Source: an uncultured Lachnospiraceae bacterium
Lineage (GTDB): Bacteria > Bacillota > Clostridia > Lachnospirales > Lachnospiraceae
Assembly: GCA_905201915.1 (NCBI GenBank)
Contig: CAJKQE010000006.1
Coordinates: 1-58,072 of the forward strand
Direction: 5' to 3'
DNA: 58,072 bases
The notes under the pieces are model-generated. The model worked only from the letters and a program-made list of their open reading frames with translations, did not search any database and was not told the DNA's origin. A program made the translations under genes and the position numbers. The stretch's first letter is position 1; each line of letters begins with the position of its first letter. Positions 8,452 to 17,536 of the stretch are shown here, in pieces.

Positions 8452-9813
8452 ATGGACAATCGTTCTTCAGCAACTCTCATGACAAGCGGTCCTATCTGGA
8501 AGAAAATCATTGCATTTGCCGTCCCCCTGTTTTTCGGTAATTTATTTCAACAGCTTTACAATACTGCTGACTCCTTAATTGTAGGAAATTATCTGGGAAG
8601 CAGCGCTCTGGCAGCTGTAAGCTCATCCGGAAATCTAATTTTCCTTATGGTGGGATTTTTCAATGGTATTGCCATTGGTGCCGGTGTGGTGGTTGCAAAA
8701 TATTTCGGTGCAAAAAAATTTGATTTAGTGCAAAGAGCTATTCATACCATTGTAGCTCTCGGTATTGTGTCAGGTATTTTATTAACTGTTGTAGGTGTGG
8801 TTGCAGCACCTCAAATTTTGGTAATGATGGGTACACCGCCTGAGGTTCTACCAAATTCAGTCACTTATTTCCGCATTTATTTCTGCGGTTCTCTGGCTTT
8901 TGTTATGTATAACTTCCTTGTGGGAATTCTTCAGTCTGTAGGTGACAGCAAGCACCCTTTAATTTATTTAATTATATCTTCTATTATTAACATTGTGCTG
9001 GATTTAATTCTCGTAGCAGGATTAGGCATGGGTGTAGGCGCTGCTGCTTTTGCTACTGTAGTTTCTCAGTTTATCAGTGCGCTCTTATGCTTGCTTCAAC
9101 TTTTAAAAAGCCCGGAAGAATACAAAATACATCCGTCCCGTATTCGTATGGACTGTCTGATGCTCCGCCAGATTATTTCCAATGGTCTGCCGGCAGGACT
9201 GCAAAACTCCATTATTTCACTGGCAAATGTAGTTGTTCAGTCCAATATTAACAAATTCGGACAAATGGCAATGGCAGGCTGCGGTTCGTATTCTAAAGTA
9301 GAGGGCTTTGCTTTTCTCCCTATCACCTGCTTTGCCATGGCGCTGACTACCTTTATCAGCCAAAATCTAGGTGCAAAGGAATATCAGAGAGCAAAAAAAG
9401 GGGCTGTATTCGGTGTTATCTGTTCTCTTTCCATAGCTGAATTGATTGGAGTTGTTATTTACTTCTTTGCACCCCAATTTCTGGCAGCTTTTAACGACAC
9501 CCCTCAGGTTATTGCCTATGGAACAGACCAGGCTCGTATTGATGCACTGTTTTATTTTCTCCTTGCATTCTCGCACTGTATGGCTGGAATTTTACGAGGT
9601 GCGGGAAAATCCACAGTTCCTATGTTCGTCATGCTGATATGCTGGTGTATTATCCGCGTAAGCTATATCACTGCAGCGGTACACTTTATCCCTGATATTC
9701 ACGTTATCTTCTGGGCTTATCCACTGACATGGACGTTGAGTTCTATTACTTTCCTTATCTACTTCTTAAAGTCCGATTGGATACATGGATTGGAAAAACA
9801 AAGAATCAATTAA
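8452..9813 (+). CDS. MATE family multidrug/toxin efflux transporter
   Basis: A 12-helix membrane antiporter of the MATE family, exporting cationic compounds using Na+ or H+. The two pseudo-repeats are visible: LFFGNLFQQLYNTADSLIVG near residue 25 and LPAGLQNSIISLANVVVQS near residue 250. Gly/Ala-rich helices lie throughout, and QNLGAKE marks the second half. Length is 453 residues, normal. GGAGG precedes the start. It reads alone between its own promoter and a strong bidirectional hairpin. Substrate cannot be assigned. A second, separate MATE gene lies at 54455-55780. Confidence 0.93.
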   Translation: MDNRSSATLMTSGPIWKKIIAFAVPLFFGNLFQQLYNTADSLIVGNYLGSSALAAVSSSGNLIFLMVGFFNGIAIGAGVVVAKYFGAKKFDLVQRAIHTIVALGIVSGILLTVVGVVAAPQILVMMGTPPEVLPNSVTYFRIYFCGSLAFVMYNFLVGILQSVGDSKHPLIYLIISSIINIVLDLILVAGLGMGVGAAAFATVVSQFISALLCLLQLLKSPEEYKIHPSRIRMDCLMLRQIISNGLPAGLQNSIISLANVVVQSNINKFGQMAMAGCGSYSKVEGFAFLPITCFAMALTTFISQNLGAKEYQRAKKGAVFGVICSLSIAELIGVVIYFFAPQFLAAFNDTPQVIAYGTDQARIDALFYFLLAFSHCMAGILRGAGKSTVPMFVMLICWCIIRVSYITAAVHFIPDIHVIFWAYPLTWTLSSITFLIYFLKSDWIHGLEKQRIN

Positions 9814-9842
9814 AAGAGACTGTAAAAAAACTCCTCTAATAG

Positions 9843-9880
9843 AAAAATCGCCCAGACCGTAAGGTCTGAGCGATTTTTTT
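9843..9880. terminator. Bidirectional terminator
   Basis: The hairpin pairs AAAAATCGC..CAGACC with GGTCTG..GCGATTTTT around a GTAA loop. T-runs on both strands suit it to end both the MATE gene and the convergent PrsA-like gene. Confidence 0.85.
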
Positions 9881-9936
9881 GATATAATGAAGAATACTAC
9901 TAAATCAAAATACCAATGATAATTATACAACTCGTT

Positions 9937-11046
9937 TTATTCCTGTGTACCTTCTGTATTTTCTGTTTCTTCTTCCGGTGTCTCTTCTGTCTCAGGTTGT
10001 TTTAATGTATAAACATCATTATCAGATAAAGTCACCTTTTTCCACTCTTTTTCATTTACAGTAATTTCTGCTTTTTCTTTCCATTCATCTAAAAGCTTCT
10101 GATATGCTTCCTGTTTTCTTTCGTTTACAATTCGCTCTTTCTGGGCGTCTGTTGCTTCTCTGTCCAGAACCTGATCCATTCTGACTACATAATAAGCATT
10201 TTCGCCTTCCACAACGCTTTCATAAACCTGTCCGTCCTGCAGTGTTTTTGCAGCTTCCAGAAGTTTTTCATCTAATAAAGTATCTTCTGCACCAAAAGTC
10301 GTATCTAATGCACTTAAATTTTCATCTACTTCTTTTGCAATAGTATCTACATCTGCCATAGCCGGATCTTCAGAAGCTAAAAGCTTATCTAAAACACTCT
10401 GTGCCTGTGCTTTTTTCTCGTTTTTCTCATCATCTGTAAGAGGTGTTGTTGTTCCGTCTTCATTTGTCTTATCTGCTGTGCTTACCTTGCAATAAGTAAT
10501 GGCACTCTGAGCAGCCTCTGTATCTTCTACATTTGTATCTACATCAGCTGTCATTGGTTCATACATTTTACTCTGATAAGTAAACAATGTTAAAAGCTGT
10601 TCAATATCTGACTGCTGAACGGAAATCTTTTCAAGTGTTTCTTTGGTATTTGCTTCCATAAACTTCTTGGCAGCTTCCTCCATACTTTTCTTTTCATCAT
10701 CAGAAATAGAAACATCATAATCTGCTGCATGTTCTTTTAACAGCATCATAGCCTTTAACTGGTCAAGCACACCATCCTTTGTCTGCTCTCCATAAGTCTT
10801 TCCATCATCTGTCTTCTGTTCCCACATACCTGCTGTGCCGCCGCCCATCATAGACATATAGGACATCATCTGTACCTGATTCATACGAAGTACCAGATTT
10901 CCTGTACCAACTGTGACAGTATCTTCTTTTCCTGTTAAAAGTGGTTTTGTACCATCTATCTTTTTGCTTCCGCAGCCTGCCAGCGCAGACAATCCCAATA
11001 CACCCGCTGTTGTAAGACATAACAGCTTTTTCATTGTTTTATTCAT
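9937..11046 (-). CDS. PrsA/SurA-like foldase lipoprotein
   Basis: A lipoprotein with signal peptide and lipobox LSALAGC (Cys ~24), followed by a SurA/PrsA N-terminal-like helical chaperone region. A C-terminal region resembles the end of a parvulin domain (VVEGENAYYVVRMDQVLDRE). The central parvulin core is hard to see and may be degenerate, so isomerase activity is uncertain; chaperone-like folding of exported proteins is the likely role. The tail is very acidic (Glu/Thr-rich). I use the ATG at 11046 with AGGAGG 5 nt before it; a longer upstream frame lacks a site and would bury the signal peptide. It follows mfd by 78 nt on the same strand. Confidence 0.85.
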   Translation of the reverse strand: MNKTMKKLLCLTTAGVLGLSALAGCGSKKIDGTKPLLTGKEDTVTVGTGNLVLRMNQVQMMSYMSMMGGGTAGMWEQKTDDGKTYGEQTKDGVLDQLKAMMLLKEHAADYDVSISDDEKKSMEEAAKKFMEANTKETLEKISVQQSDIEQLLTLFTYQSKMYEPMTADVDTNVEDTEAAQSAITYCKVSTADKTNEDGTTTPLTDDEKNEKKAQAQSVLDKLLASEDPAMADVDTIAKEVDENLSALDTTFGAEDTLLDEKLLEAAKTLQDGQVYESVVEGENAYYVVRMDQVLDREATDAQKERIVNERKQEAYQKLLDEWKEKAEITVNEKEWKKVTLSDNDVYTLKQPETEETPEEETENTEGTQE

Positions 11047-11124
11047 AAGTTCCTCCTGTAAATCCCTTTTGTAGGTATCAATATCTTGTTTTATTATAGA
11101 TGTTTTTCCTTCCACGGGCAAGAA

Positions 11125-14100
11125 TTATTTCAATATAAGATTTTGAAAATCTGTAAAAATATCATGAAGAATATTCAGCACATCTAAAATCTCTTTCGGT
11201 CTTCTGCCTTTTAAAGAAACCATAAAATACGGCACTTCATCCAGCTTCATTTTTAAATTATTCTTATATTTATCCAGAATTTGTGGAAATCCTGCTGCAT
11301 CAATCTTCGCTCTTTCAAACATGGTAATCTTCACATCTGTACCATTTTGTTTGATTTCCTTAATGTAAGCTTTATGTGCCAGCGCTTTTAAATTAGCAAT
11401 TGACAGAAGATTCTGCACTGCTTTTGGTGGCTCTCCAAATCGGTCCATAAGTTCTTCCAGCATATCTTCATACTCTTCCTCTGATTCAATACCGGCAATT
11501 CTCTTATAAATATCCAGTTTCTGATATTCATTTGGAATATATTTCGGCGGAATAAAGGCATTCACTTCCAAATCAATGGTTGTTTCAAAGTCTTCCTGCT
11601 GCTTCAATCCTTTTTCTTCCCGCACAGCCTCATCCAGCATTTTACAATACAAATCATAACCAACTGCCTGCATGTGCCCATGCTGTTCCGCTCCCAGTAG
11701 ATTTCCTGCACCACGAATTTCCAAATCCCTCATAGCGATTTTAAATCCACTTCCTAAATCTGTAAATTCACGAATAGCATGAAGTCTCTTTTCTGCTACT
11801 TCTTTTAACATTTTATTCTTCTTATACATTAAAAAGGCATAAGCTGTCCGATTGGAACGTCCAACCCTTCCTCTTAACTGATAGAGCTGGGAAAGTCCCA
11901 TCTGGTCTGCATCATGAATAATCATTGTATTTGCATTAGAAATATCCAATCCGGTTTCTATAATAGTAGTGGAAACCAAAACATCAATCTCTCCGTTAAT
12001 AAAGCTATACATGATTTTTTCCAGCTGATGCTCATGCATCTGCCCATGCGCAAAAGCCACATTGGCTTCCGGAACTAATTTTGCCACACGATTTGTAATT
12101 TCATCAATATCATTGACACGGTTATAAACATAATAAACCTGTCCGCCCCTTGCCAGTTCCCTGCTGATTGCCTCACGCACCATCTCCTCGTTATATTCCA
12201 TAACGTAAGTCTGTATAGGCATTCTGTCCATAGGGGCTTCTTCCAGCACACTCATATCACGAATACCAATAAGGCTCATGTGCAGTGTTCTTGGAATAGG
12301 TGTTGCAGTTAGAGTAAGAACATCAATATTTTCCTTCAGCTTCTTAATTTTTTCCTTATGAGTAACACCAAAGCGCTGTTCCTCATCAATAATCAAAAGC
12401 CCCAAATCCTTGAACTTCACATCATCGGAGAGAACCCGGTGTGTTCCGATAAGAATATCTACCAGCCCTTTCTGGGTATCTGCAATGGTTTTTTTCTGCT
12501 GTGCCGGTGTACGGAAACGGCATAACAAATCCACTCTTACAGGAAAATCCTTCATTCGCTGTACAAAAGTATTATAATGCTGCTGTGCCAAAATCGTAGT
12601 TGGTACAAGATAAACTACCTGTTTTCCTTCCTGTGCCGCCTTAAATGCAATACGAATAGCAATCTCTGTCTTTCCGTAACCTACGTCACCACAAATCAGA
12701 CGGTCCATGATTTTCTTGCTTTCCATGTCTTGTTTGGCAGCCTGAATTGCCATAAGCTGATCATCTGTCTCCTCAAAAGGAAACATTTCTTCAAATTCTC
12801 TTTGCCATACTGTATCCGGTTCATATTGAAATCCCTGTGTTGCCTGTCTTGCGGCATACAGGCGGACTAAATCCTTGGCAATGTTTTTCACAGCGCCGCG
12901 AACCTTTGTCTTTGTCTTCTTCCATTCCTGTCCCCCAAGCTTATTCAACTTCGGTGCTCTGGCATCTGCCCCTGCATACTTCTGAAGCATATCCAGCTGA
13001 TTAGGCAAAATATAAAGAGTGCTTCCACCTGCATACTCAATTTTAATATAATCTTTGGCAACTTTATCTACGGTAATTTTCTCAATTCCCTTATAAACTC
13101 CCAGTCCATGATTTTCATGAACCACATAATCTCCGATACTAAGCTCATTAAAGCTCTGTATTCGCTTGCCGCTGTATTCGGATTTCTTTCGTTTTTTCTT
13201 CTTTTCTTGTCCGAAAATATCCGACTCCGTAATCACCACGAATTTAATCAGAGGATATTCAAATCCCTTCTTGGCATGACCGAAAGCTGTCATAATCTCT
13301 CCCGGTTCAATGACTCTGTCCATATCCTCTGTATAAAAGCTGTTCAATTCCTCATTTCGCAAATCCTCGGCAAGACGTGCTGAACGGGTACGGGAGCCCG
13401 ACAGCAGCAACACACCATACCCTTCCTTTTTAAAGCGTTTTAAATCCTTTACCAAAAGTTCAAAGCTGTTGTTATAAGGGCTGACAGATTTAGCCGTAAT
13501 ATAATACTGCTCCGTAATATCCCAGTCTCCTTTGTGCTGCTCAATGGTACAAAGAGAAACGCAATTCTTCCTGTTTATTTTCTGCTGTATCTGTCTGGTA
13601 CTGATTAATAAATCCGTCTGCCCTGCCAACAAATACCCCTTTTCCAGCCTGTGCTCCATACTTTCCCGAAATTCTGTTTCCACAGCCTGTGCCTGCTCCA
13701 GCAAACGATTGGTTTCGTCCAACAGTATCAACGTATTTTCCGTATCAAAATAGTCGGTAAAAGTAACTACATCTTTATAAAAATACCGCAGAAAATGCTC
13801 TGCCGCTGAAAAATCATGAAATTCTGTGAGATTTTCCAATGCTTCCGTAACTGTCTGCTTTAATCTCCCTGCTTCCTCCGTCAAAAAAGCATCTCGAAAT
13901 TTCTGTACGGCTATATCTCTGTCTTTCTGAATTTTTTTAATTCCTTTTTTTAAAACCTCATCACTTAACAACATCTCTGCTGCCGGATAAATGGTAATTT
14001 CATCTAAATTTTCAATAGAACGCTGACTTTCTGCATCAAAGCTTCGAATAGAGTCAATCTCATCACCCCAAAGCTCTATACGCACAGGATTGTCCTCGGT

Positions 14101-14673
14101 CAGTGGGAAAATATCAATAATCCCCCCGCGGAAAGAAAACTGCCCCGGTGCTTCTGCCTGTGCATTTTTCTCATACCCCATACCTAAAAGTTGCTTTTTC
14201 AGACTATCCATATCAAGAGGACTGTCATTTTGAAAATGCAATACATGTTTCTCTATCACTTCAAGGGGGAGAAGATAATCCATACAACCACCCATGCTGG
14301 TGATAACTGTAATGCCCTTCTTTTCCAAAAGAGCAGCCAAAACCTTCATTCTCTCTTTTGTCAGAAGATTTCCATGTACATCTGCTTCAAAGAAAATCAA
14401 GTCCTTAGCAGGATAAAACATAACATCACGATTATAAAGACGGTAATCTTCATAAAGTTCTTTTGCCTTTAAATCATTTTCCGTAATAATCAGACAGTTG
14501 GATTTTTCCTCTCCTGTTCTTTTTTTCATCGCTTCAAAAAGCCCATACATGATATGGGCTTTCTGAGTTTCCACACAGCCTGAGAGCTGCAAAATACCTT
14601 TGTTTTTTGGAAGCTTTTGTGTAATTTCTTCAAATTCCTTCAGATTTTCCAGGGGCTGCATGAATACCTGCAT
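11125..14673 (-). CDS. mfd: Transcription-repair coupling factor
   Basis: An ATP-driven translocase that pushes stalled RNA polymerase off DNA lesions and recruits UvrA. Modules in order: UvrB-like region (1-300); RNAP-interacting CarD-like domain (IGDYVVHENHGLGVYKGI, near 520); superfamily 2 helicase with Walker A GDVGYGKTEIA, DEEQ box and the TATPIPRT motif; the QLRGRVGRS motif VI; and the C-terminal TRCF domain. At 1182 residues it is full length. The ATG at 14673 comes 4 nt after the pth stop, and its GAGGAG site lies over the end of pth, so translation is coupled. An upstream frame extension inside pth is not used. Confidence 0.97.
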   Translation of the reverse strand: MQVFMQPLENLKEFEEITQKLPKNKGILQLSGCVETQKAHIMYGLFEAMKKRTGEEKSNCLIITENDLKAKELYEDYRLYNRDVMFYPAKDLIFFEADVHGNLLTKERMKVLAALLEKKGITVITSMGGCMDYLLPLEVIEKHVLHFQNDSPLDMDSLKKQLLGMGYEKNAQAEAPGQFSFRGGIIDIFPLTEDNPVRIELWGDEIDSIRSFDAESQRSIENLDEITIYPAAEMLLSDEVLKKGIKKIQKDRDIAVQKFRDAFLTEEAGRLKQTVTEALENLTEFHDFSAAEHFLRYFYKDVVTFTDYFDTENTLILLDETNRLLEQAQAVETEFRESMEHRLEKGYLLAGQTDLLISTRQIQQKINRKNCVSLCTIEQHKGDWDITEQYYITAKSVSPYNNSFELLVKDLKRFKKEGYGVLLLSGSRTRSARLAEDLRNEELNSFYTEDMDRVIEPGEIMTAFGHAKKGFEYPLIKFVVITESDIFGQEKKKKRKKSEYSGKRIQSFNELSIGDYVVHENHGLGVYKGIEKITVDKVAKDYIKIEYAGGSTLYILPNQLDMLQKYAGADARAPKLNKLGGQEWKKTKTKVRGAVKNIAKDLVRLYAARQATQGFQYEPDTVWQREFEEMFPFEETDDQLMAIQAAKQDMESKKIMDRLICGDVGYGKTEIAIRIAFKAAQEGKQVVYLVPTTILAQQHYNTFVQRMKDFPVRVDLLCRFRTPAQQKKTIADTQKGLVDILIGTHRVLSDDVKFKDLGLLIIDEEQRFGVTHKEKIKKLKENIDVLTLTATPIPRTLHMSLIGIRDMSVLEEAPMDRMPIQTYVMEYNEEMVREAISRELARGGQVYYVYNRVNDIDEITNRVAKLVPEANVAFAHGQMHEHQLEKIMYSFINGEIDVLVSTTIIETGLDISNANTMIIHDADQMGLSQLYQLRGRVGRSNRTAYAFLMYKKNKMLKEVAEKRLHAIREFTDLGSGFKIAMRDLEIRGAGNLLGAEQHGHMQAVGYDLYCKMLDEAVREEKGLKQQEDFETTIDLEVNAFIPPKYIPNEYQKLDIYKRIAGIESEEEYEDMLEELMDRFGEPPKAVQNLLSIANLKALAHKAYIKEIKQNGTDVKITMFERAKIDAAGFPQILDKYKNNLKMKLDEVPYFMVSLKGRRPKEILDVLNILHDIFTDFQNLILK

Positions 14674-14677
14674 GATT

Positions 14678-15265
14678 TTACTCCTCTTTTTTCTTCTTTC
14701 CTGAACCATTATAATGGTTCATTGCTGCATCAATTCCCTTTTCAATAATCATTTCTACCGCATCTGCTGCATCTTGAATAGCCGCATCTACGATTTCTCT
14801 CTCTTTGGAAGAAAATCTCCCCAGAACATAGTCCGCTAAATCCCATCCCTTTGGTTTCGCTCCCACGCCTACCTTAATGCGGTAAAAATTCTGTGTACCA
14901 AGCTGAGCAATAATATTCTTAATTCCATTATGCCCTCCGGCACTTCCTTTTTTTCGAATACGAATTTGTCCCGGTTCTAAGTCAATGTCATCATAAATCA
15001 CAATCATCTCTGTTTCAGGATCTATTTTATAATAATCAATAAATTCTCTCACAGATTCTCCACTTAAATTCATATACGTCAAAGGTTTTTCCACAATTAC
15101 CTTCTCTCCGCCAACCATTCCTTTTCCATATAAAGCTTTATGAGCAATTCCTGCCTGAGGAATATCATGACGGTCTATCAGCTCATCCACAACATCAAAA
15201 CCCATGTTATGTCTGGTCTTATCATACTGTTTACCTGGATTTCCAAGTCCTGCTATTAATAACAT
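14678..15265 (-). CDS. pth: Peptidyl-tRNA hydrolase
   Basis: Releases peptides from prematurely dropped peptidyl-tRNA so the tRNA can be reused. Family motifs: LLIAGLGNPGKQYDKTRHNMGF at the N-terminus with catalytic His around 19-20, LTYMNLSGESV in the middle, and DDIDLEPGQIRIR then GSAGGHNGIKNI. Length 195 residues is typical. It starts 10 nt after the G3E-fusion stop, with AAGGAG at the junction, and is tightly coupled to mfd downstream. The pth-mfd-prsA-like order is familiar in clostridia. Confidence 0.96.
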   Translation of the reverse strand: MLLIAGLGNPGKQYDKTRHNMGFDVVDELIDRHDIPQAGIAHKALYGKGMVGGEKVIVEKPLTYMNLSGESVREFIDYYKIDPETEMIVIYDDIDLEPGQIRIRKKGSAGGHNGIKNIIAQLGTQNFYRIKVGVGAKPKGWDLADYVLGRFSSKEREIVDAAIQDAADAVEMIIEKGIDAAMNHYNGSGKKKKEE

Positions 15266-15275
15266 ATCCCTCTCC

Positions 15276-16226
15276 TTAGTTAAAATATACCAGTTCCTGC
15301 TTTAAAGGTTCTGTAGGTTCTAAAGAAATAGCTGTAAGTACCGGTCCTTCTTTATGATAAGAAGAAACATACTCATAATCTACTTCTGCCACTACTTTTA
15401 CCCACTTGCCTGTACGCAGATTTTTCGTCTCCGGACTTTTACAGATATAACCAATAAAGCTGGTATCATCTGCACAGCAAGTCATTGCCATTCTTCCCGG
15501 AACAAAGACATTTTTCGGAAACTCTCTGGATTTTAATATCATTCCCGTAAAAGCAACCTTCTTGCCTTTATAAGTTTCCGGATGGTCCATAGCATCAATA
15601 AACCAGATACCATAGTCCTCATCCATAATTTCAATCACATCTGCATTGACATCAAAAGGCATCTCCTCCGCAAAAATATCTTCAATTTCTCCCTCTTCAT
15701 CCTCAAAGATAATCTCTGCACCCTGATTTACTACTTTTACACTTCTTCTGAAAGATGCCAGAGGCATATCCATAGAACAACGATTAAACAATACCATGTC
15801 TGCGTTTCTCACCATTTCCACAAACAGAGATTTCATATTATTCATATATACCTGAAATGTGCTGGCATCTACGGTAACAATGTGCTGCACAATACCCCAA
15901 TCCTTTGGAAGCTGCATTTCTTCAAATTTACTTACCTGCCACATTCCGTTGTATTCTATAATCACTCGTTCCGGACTGTAAAAAGCATCATAAGCCACCA
16001 GTCTTTCCGGTGTCAGTTCTTCCGGACTGTTTAGTACTTCCACTGAAGTTCTGCTCTTCTTCAGCATTTTTTCATCGAATTCTACTTCGCCTTCTTCACA
16101 GAGAATTAACAGGGTATTTCCCTCTATTTGAAAATAATCCTGAGCAATGGTAAAATCTAAAAATGTAGATTTTCCACTTTCTAAAAATCCCGCCATAAAA
16201 TAGATTGGCACTCTGATTTCATCCAT
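15276..16226 (-). CDS. G3E-type GTPase fused to a DUF1980-like domain
   Basis: The N-terminal half is a G3E/CobW-type P-loop NTPase: GFLESGKS at residues 13-20 replaces the usual GFLGxGKT, and the CxCC metal motif is absent. The C-terminal part (about 215-316) looks like the C-terminal domain of the YcgQ/TIGR03943 (DUF1980) family: a YKGKKVAFTGMI strand, the FVPGRMAMTCCADD motif with paired cysteines at ~250-251, then GYICKS. In bacilli, YcgQ partners the permease YcgR. Here the domain is joined to a GTPase and sits next to a metallochaperone GTPase. Inference: a zinc (or other metal) handling protein. Gap to the upstream CobW gene is 29 nt; pth follows 10 nt later. Confidence 0.75.
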   Translation of the reverse strand: MDEIRVPIYFMAGFLESGKSTFLDFTIAQDYFQIEGNTLLILCEEGEVEFDEKMLKKSRTSVEVLNSPEELTPERLVAYDAFYSPERVIIEYNGMWQVSKFEEMQLPKDWGIVQHIVTVDASTFQVYMNNMKSLFVEMVRNADMVLFNRCSMDMPLASFRRSVKVVNQGAEIIFEDEEGEIEDIFAEEMPFDVNADVIEIMDEDYGIWFIDAMDHPETYKGKKVAFTGMILKSREFPKNVFVPGRMAMTCCADDTSFIGYICKSPETKNLRTGKWVKVVAEVDYEYVSSYHKEGPVLTAISLEPTEPLKQELVYFN

Positions 16227-16255
16227 TTCTGTTTTTCCCCTTTATTATTAAAGTC

Positions 16256-17416
16256 TTAAATACCAAATAATTCTGACAGCTTGTCTTCCTGAATTTTAGA
16301 ACCGATAACACAGATACGTCCTGTGTAATCTGCCAAACCCTCTCTGATGTCCGCTTCTCCCGGTACCATATCAAAGTAAATCCACTGTCCGTCTTTTCCT
16401 TCTACCATACCTTTTGCTCTTAAAATCATGCCATAACTTTCGTCATTAGAAAGTGTATCTAAAATATTTTTAATTTCATCCTGTGTATATGTTTTTACTG
16501 TTTCCTTACCCCAGCTTGTAAACACTTCATCTGCATGGTGATGATGATGCTCATGGTCATGATGGTCATGGTCGCAGCCACATTCTTCATGGTCGTGATG
16601 ATGATGGTCGTGCTCATGGTGATGGTCATGACCGCAGCCACATTCTTCGTGATCATGATGATGATGGTCGTGCTCATGGTGATGGTCATGACCACAGCCA
16701 CATTCTTCGTGATCATGATGATGATGGTCATGCTCATGATGGTGATCATGATCGTGATGATGTCCGCCGCATACCGGACAAGTTTCTTCTTCCATAAGTT
16801 CTTTCTCTAAAGAACGGTTATTTTCCATAATATCCAGAATTTTCTCTCCTGCCAATTTCTCTACCGGAGTTGTAATTACTGCTGCTTTTTTATTTAAAGA
16901 ACGAATGATTTCTACCGCTGCCACGATTTTTTCCTCAGTAGCCTTTTCTGTATCTGTACGACTTAAAATAATTGTTCCTGCATACTCAATCTGGTTGCTG
17001 AAAAATTCTCCGAAGTTCTTCATATACATTTTGCATTTTGTAACATCTACAATAGTTGTAAAACTGTTTAATTTTATGTCAACTGCATCTTCTACTTTCT
17101 GAACAGCTTTAATTACATCAGAAAGCTTTCCTACTCCTGACGGCTCGATAATAATTCTGTCCGGATGATATTTTTCAATGACTTCTTTTAAAGCTTCACC
17201 AAAATCTCCTACCAAAGAACAGCAAATACAGCCAGAATTCATTTCACGGATTTCAATACCGGCTTCTTTCAAAAATCCTCCATCAATACCAATTTCTCCA
17301 AACTCATTTTCAATGAGAACTACCTGTTCTCCTTTATATGCTTCTGTAAGTAATTTTTTGATTAAAGTTGTTTTGCCTGCACCAAGAAATCCTGAAAAAA
17401 TGTCAATTTTTGTCAT
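16256..17416 (-). CDS. CobW/ZNG1-type metallochaperone GTPase with His-rich insert
   Basis: A G3E GTPase of the COG0523 family, which delivers or stores metals, mostly zinc. P-loop GFLGAGKT is at residues 9-16, and the metal motif GCICC gives Cys63, 65 and 66. A CPVCGGHHHDHDHH segment precedes a large insert with three tandem 20-residue His/Asp/Glu/Cys-rich units and a fourth, partial His-rich tail. The CobW C-terminal domain closes the protein. The ATG at 17416 is chosen because AGAGGAG lies 9 nt before it; the earlier in-frame ATGs touch or precede that site. The insert probably buffers metal. It is the first gene of a run into the fused G3E gene, pth and mfd. Confidence 0.9.
   Translation of the reverse strand: MTKIDIFSGFLGAGKTTLIKKLLTEAYKGEQVVLIENEFGEIGIDGGFLKEAGIEIREMNSGCICCSLVGDFGEALKEVIEKYHPDRIIIEPSGVGKLSDVIKAVQKVEDAVDIKLNSFTTIVDVTKCKMYMKNFGEFFSNQIEYAGTIILSRTDTEKATEEKIVAAVEIIRSLNKKAAVITTPVEKLAGEKILDIMENNRSLEKELMEEETCPVCGGHHHDHDHHHEHDHHHHDHEECGCGHDHHHEHDHHHHDHEECGCGHDHHHEHDHHHHDHEECGCDHDHHDHEHHHHHADEVFTSWGKETVKTYTQDEIKNILDTLSNDESYGMILRAKGMVEGKDGQWIYFDMVPGEADIREGLADYTGRICVIGSKIQEDKLSELFGI
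16561..16740 (-). repeat. Three tandem 60-bp coding repeats
   Basis: Three near-identical 60-bp units (16561-16620, 16621-16680, 16681-16740) encode the His-rich 20-residue unit of the CobW protein. They differ by only a few bases. Recent duplication or slippage is likely. Confidence 0.95.
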
Positions 17417-17461
17417 TACACACATCTCCTCTTTTAATAAACTCATATTTACATTTCAAAA

Positions 17462-17487
17462 GGGGACGAAAGTCCTTCTTCCGCCCC
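17462..17487 (-). promoter_or_regulatory. Leader hairpin before cobW
   Basis: In the minus-strand leader, GGGGCGGAAG pairs with CTTTCG(T)CCCC around an AAGGA loop, followed by TTTT. It lies between the promoter and the ribosome binding site. It could be a weak attenuator or simply a structured leader. Confidence 0.4.
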
Positions 17488-17501
17488 TGTCCCTGCTGGT
17501 A

Positions 17502-17531
17502 AGTATAACACATTCCTCATAAAAAGAGCAA
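17502..17531 (-). promoter_or_regulatory. Putative promoter of the cobW operon
   Basis: TTGCTC and TATACT spaced 18 bp on the minus strand. No clear Zur palindrome was recognised. Confidence 0.4.
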
Positions 17532-17536
17532 ATATT

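Noticed and set aside
16561..16740. CRISPR array
   Set aside because: Units are contiguous with no spacers and encode protein.
16495..16810. Long open frames rich in Met/Thr/Val over the His-rich repeat on both strands
   Set aside because: They are shadows of the repeated His codons of the cobW gene, with no ribosome sites.
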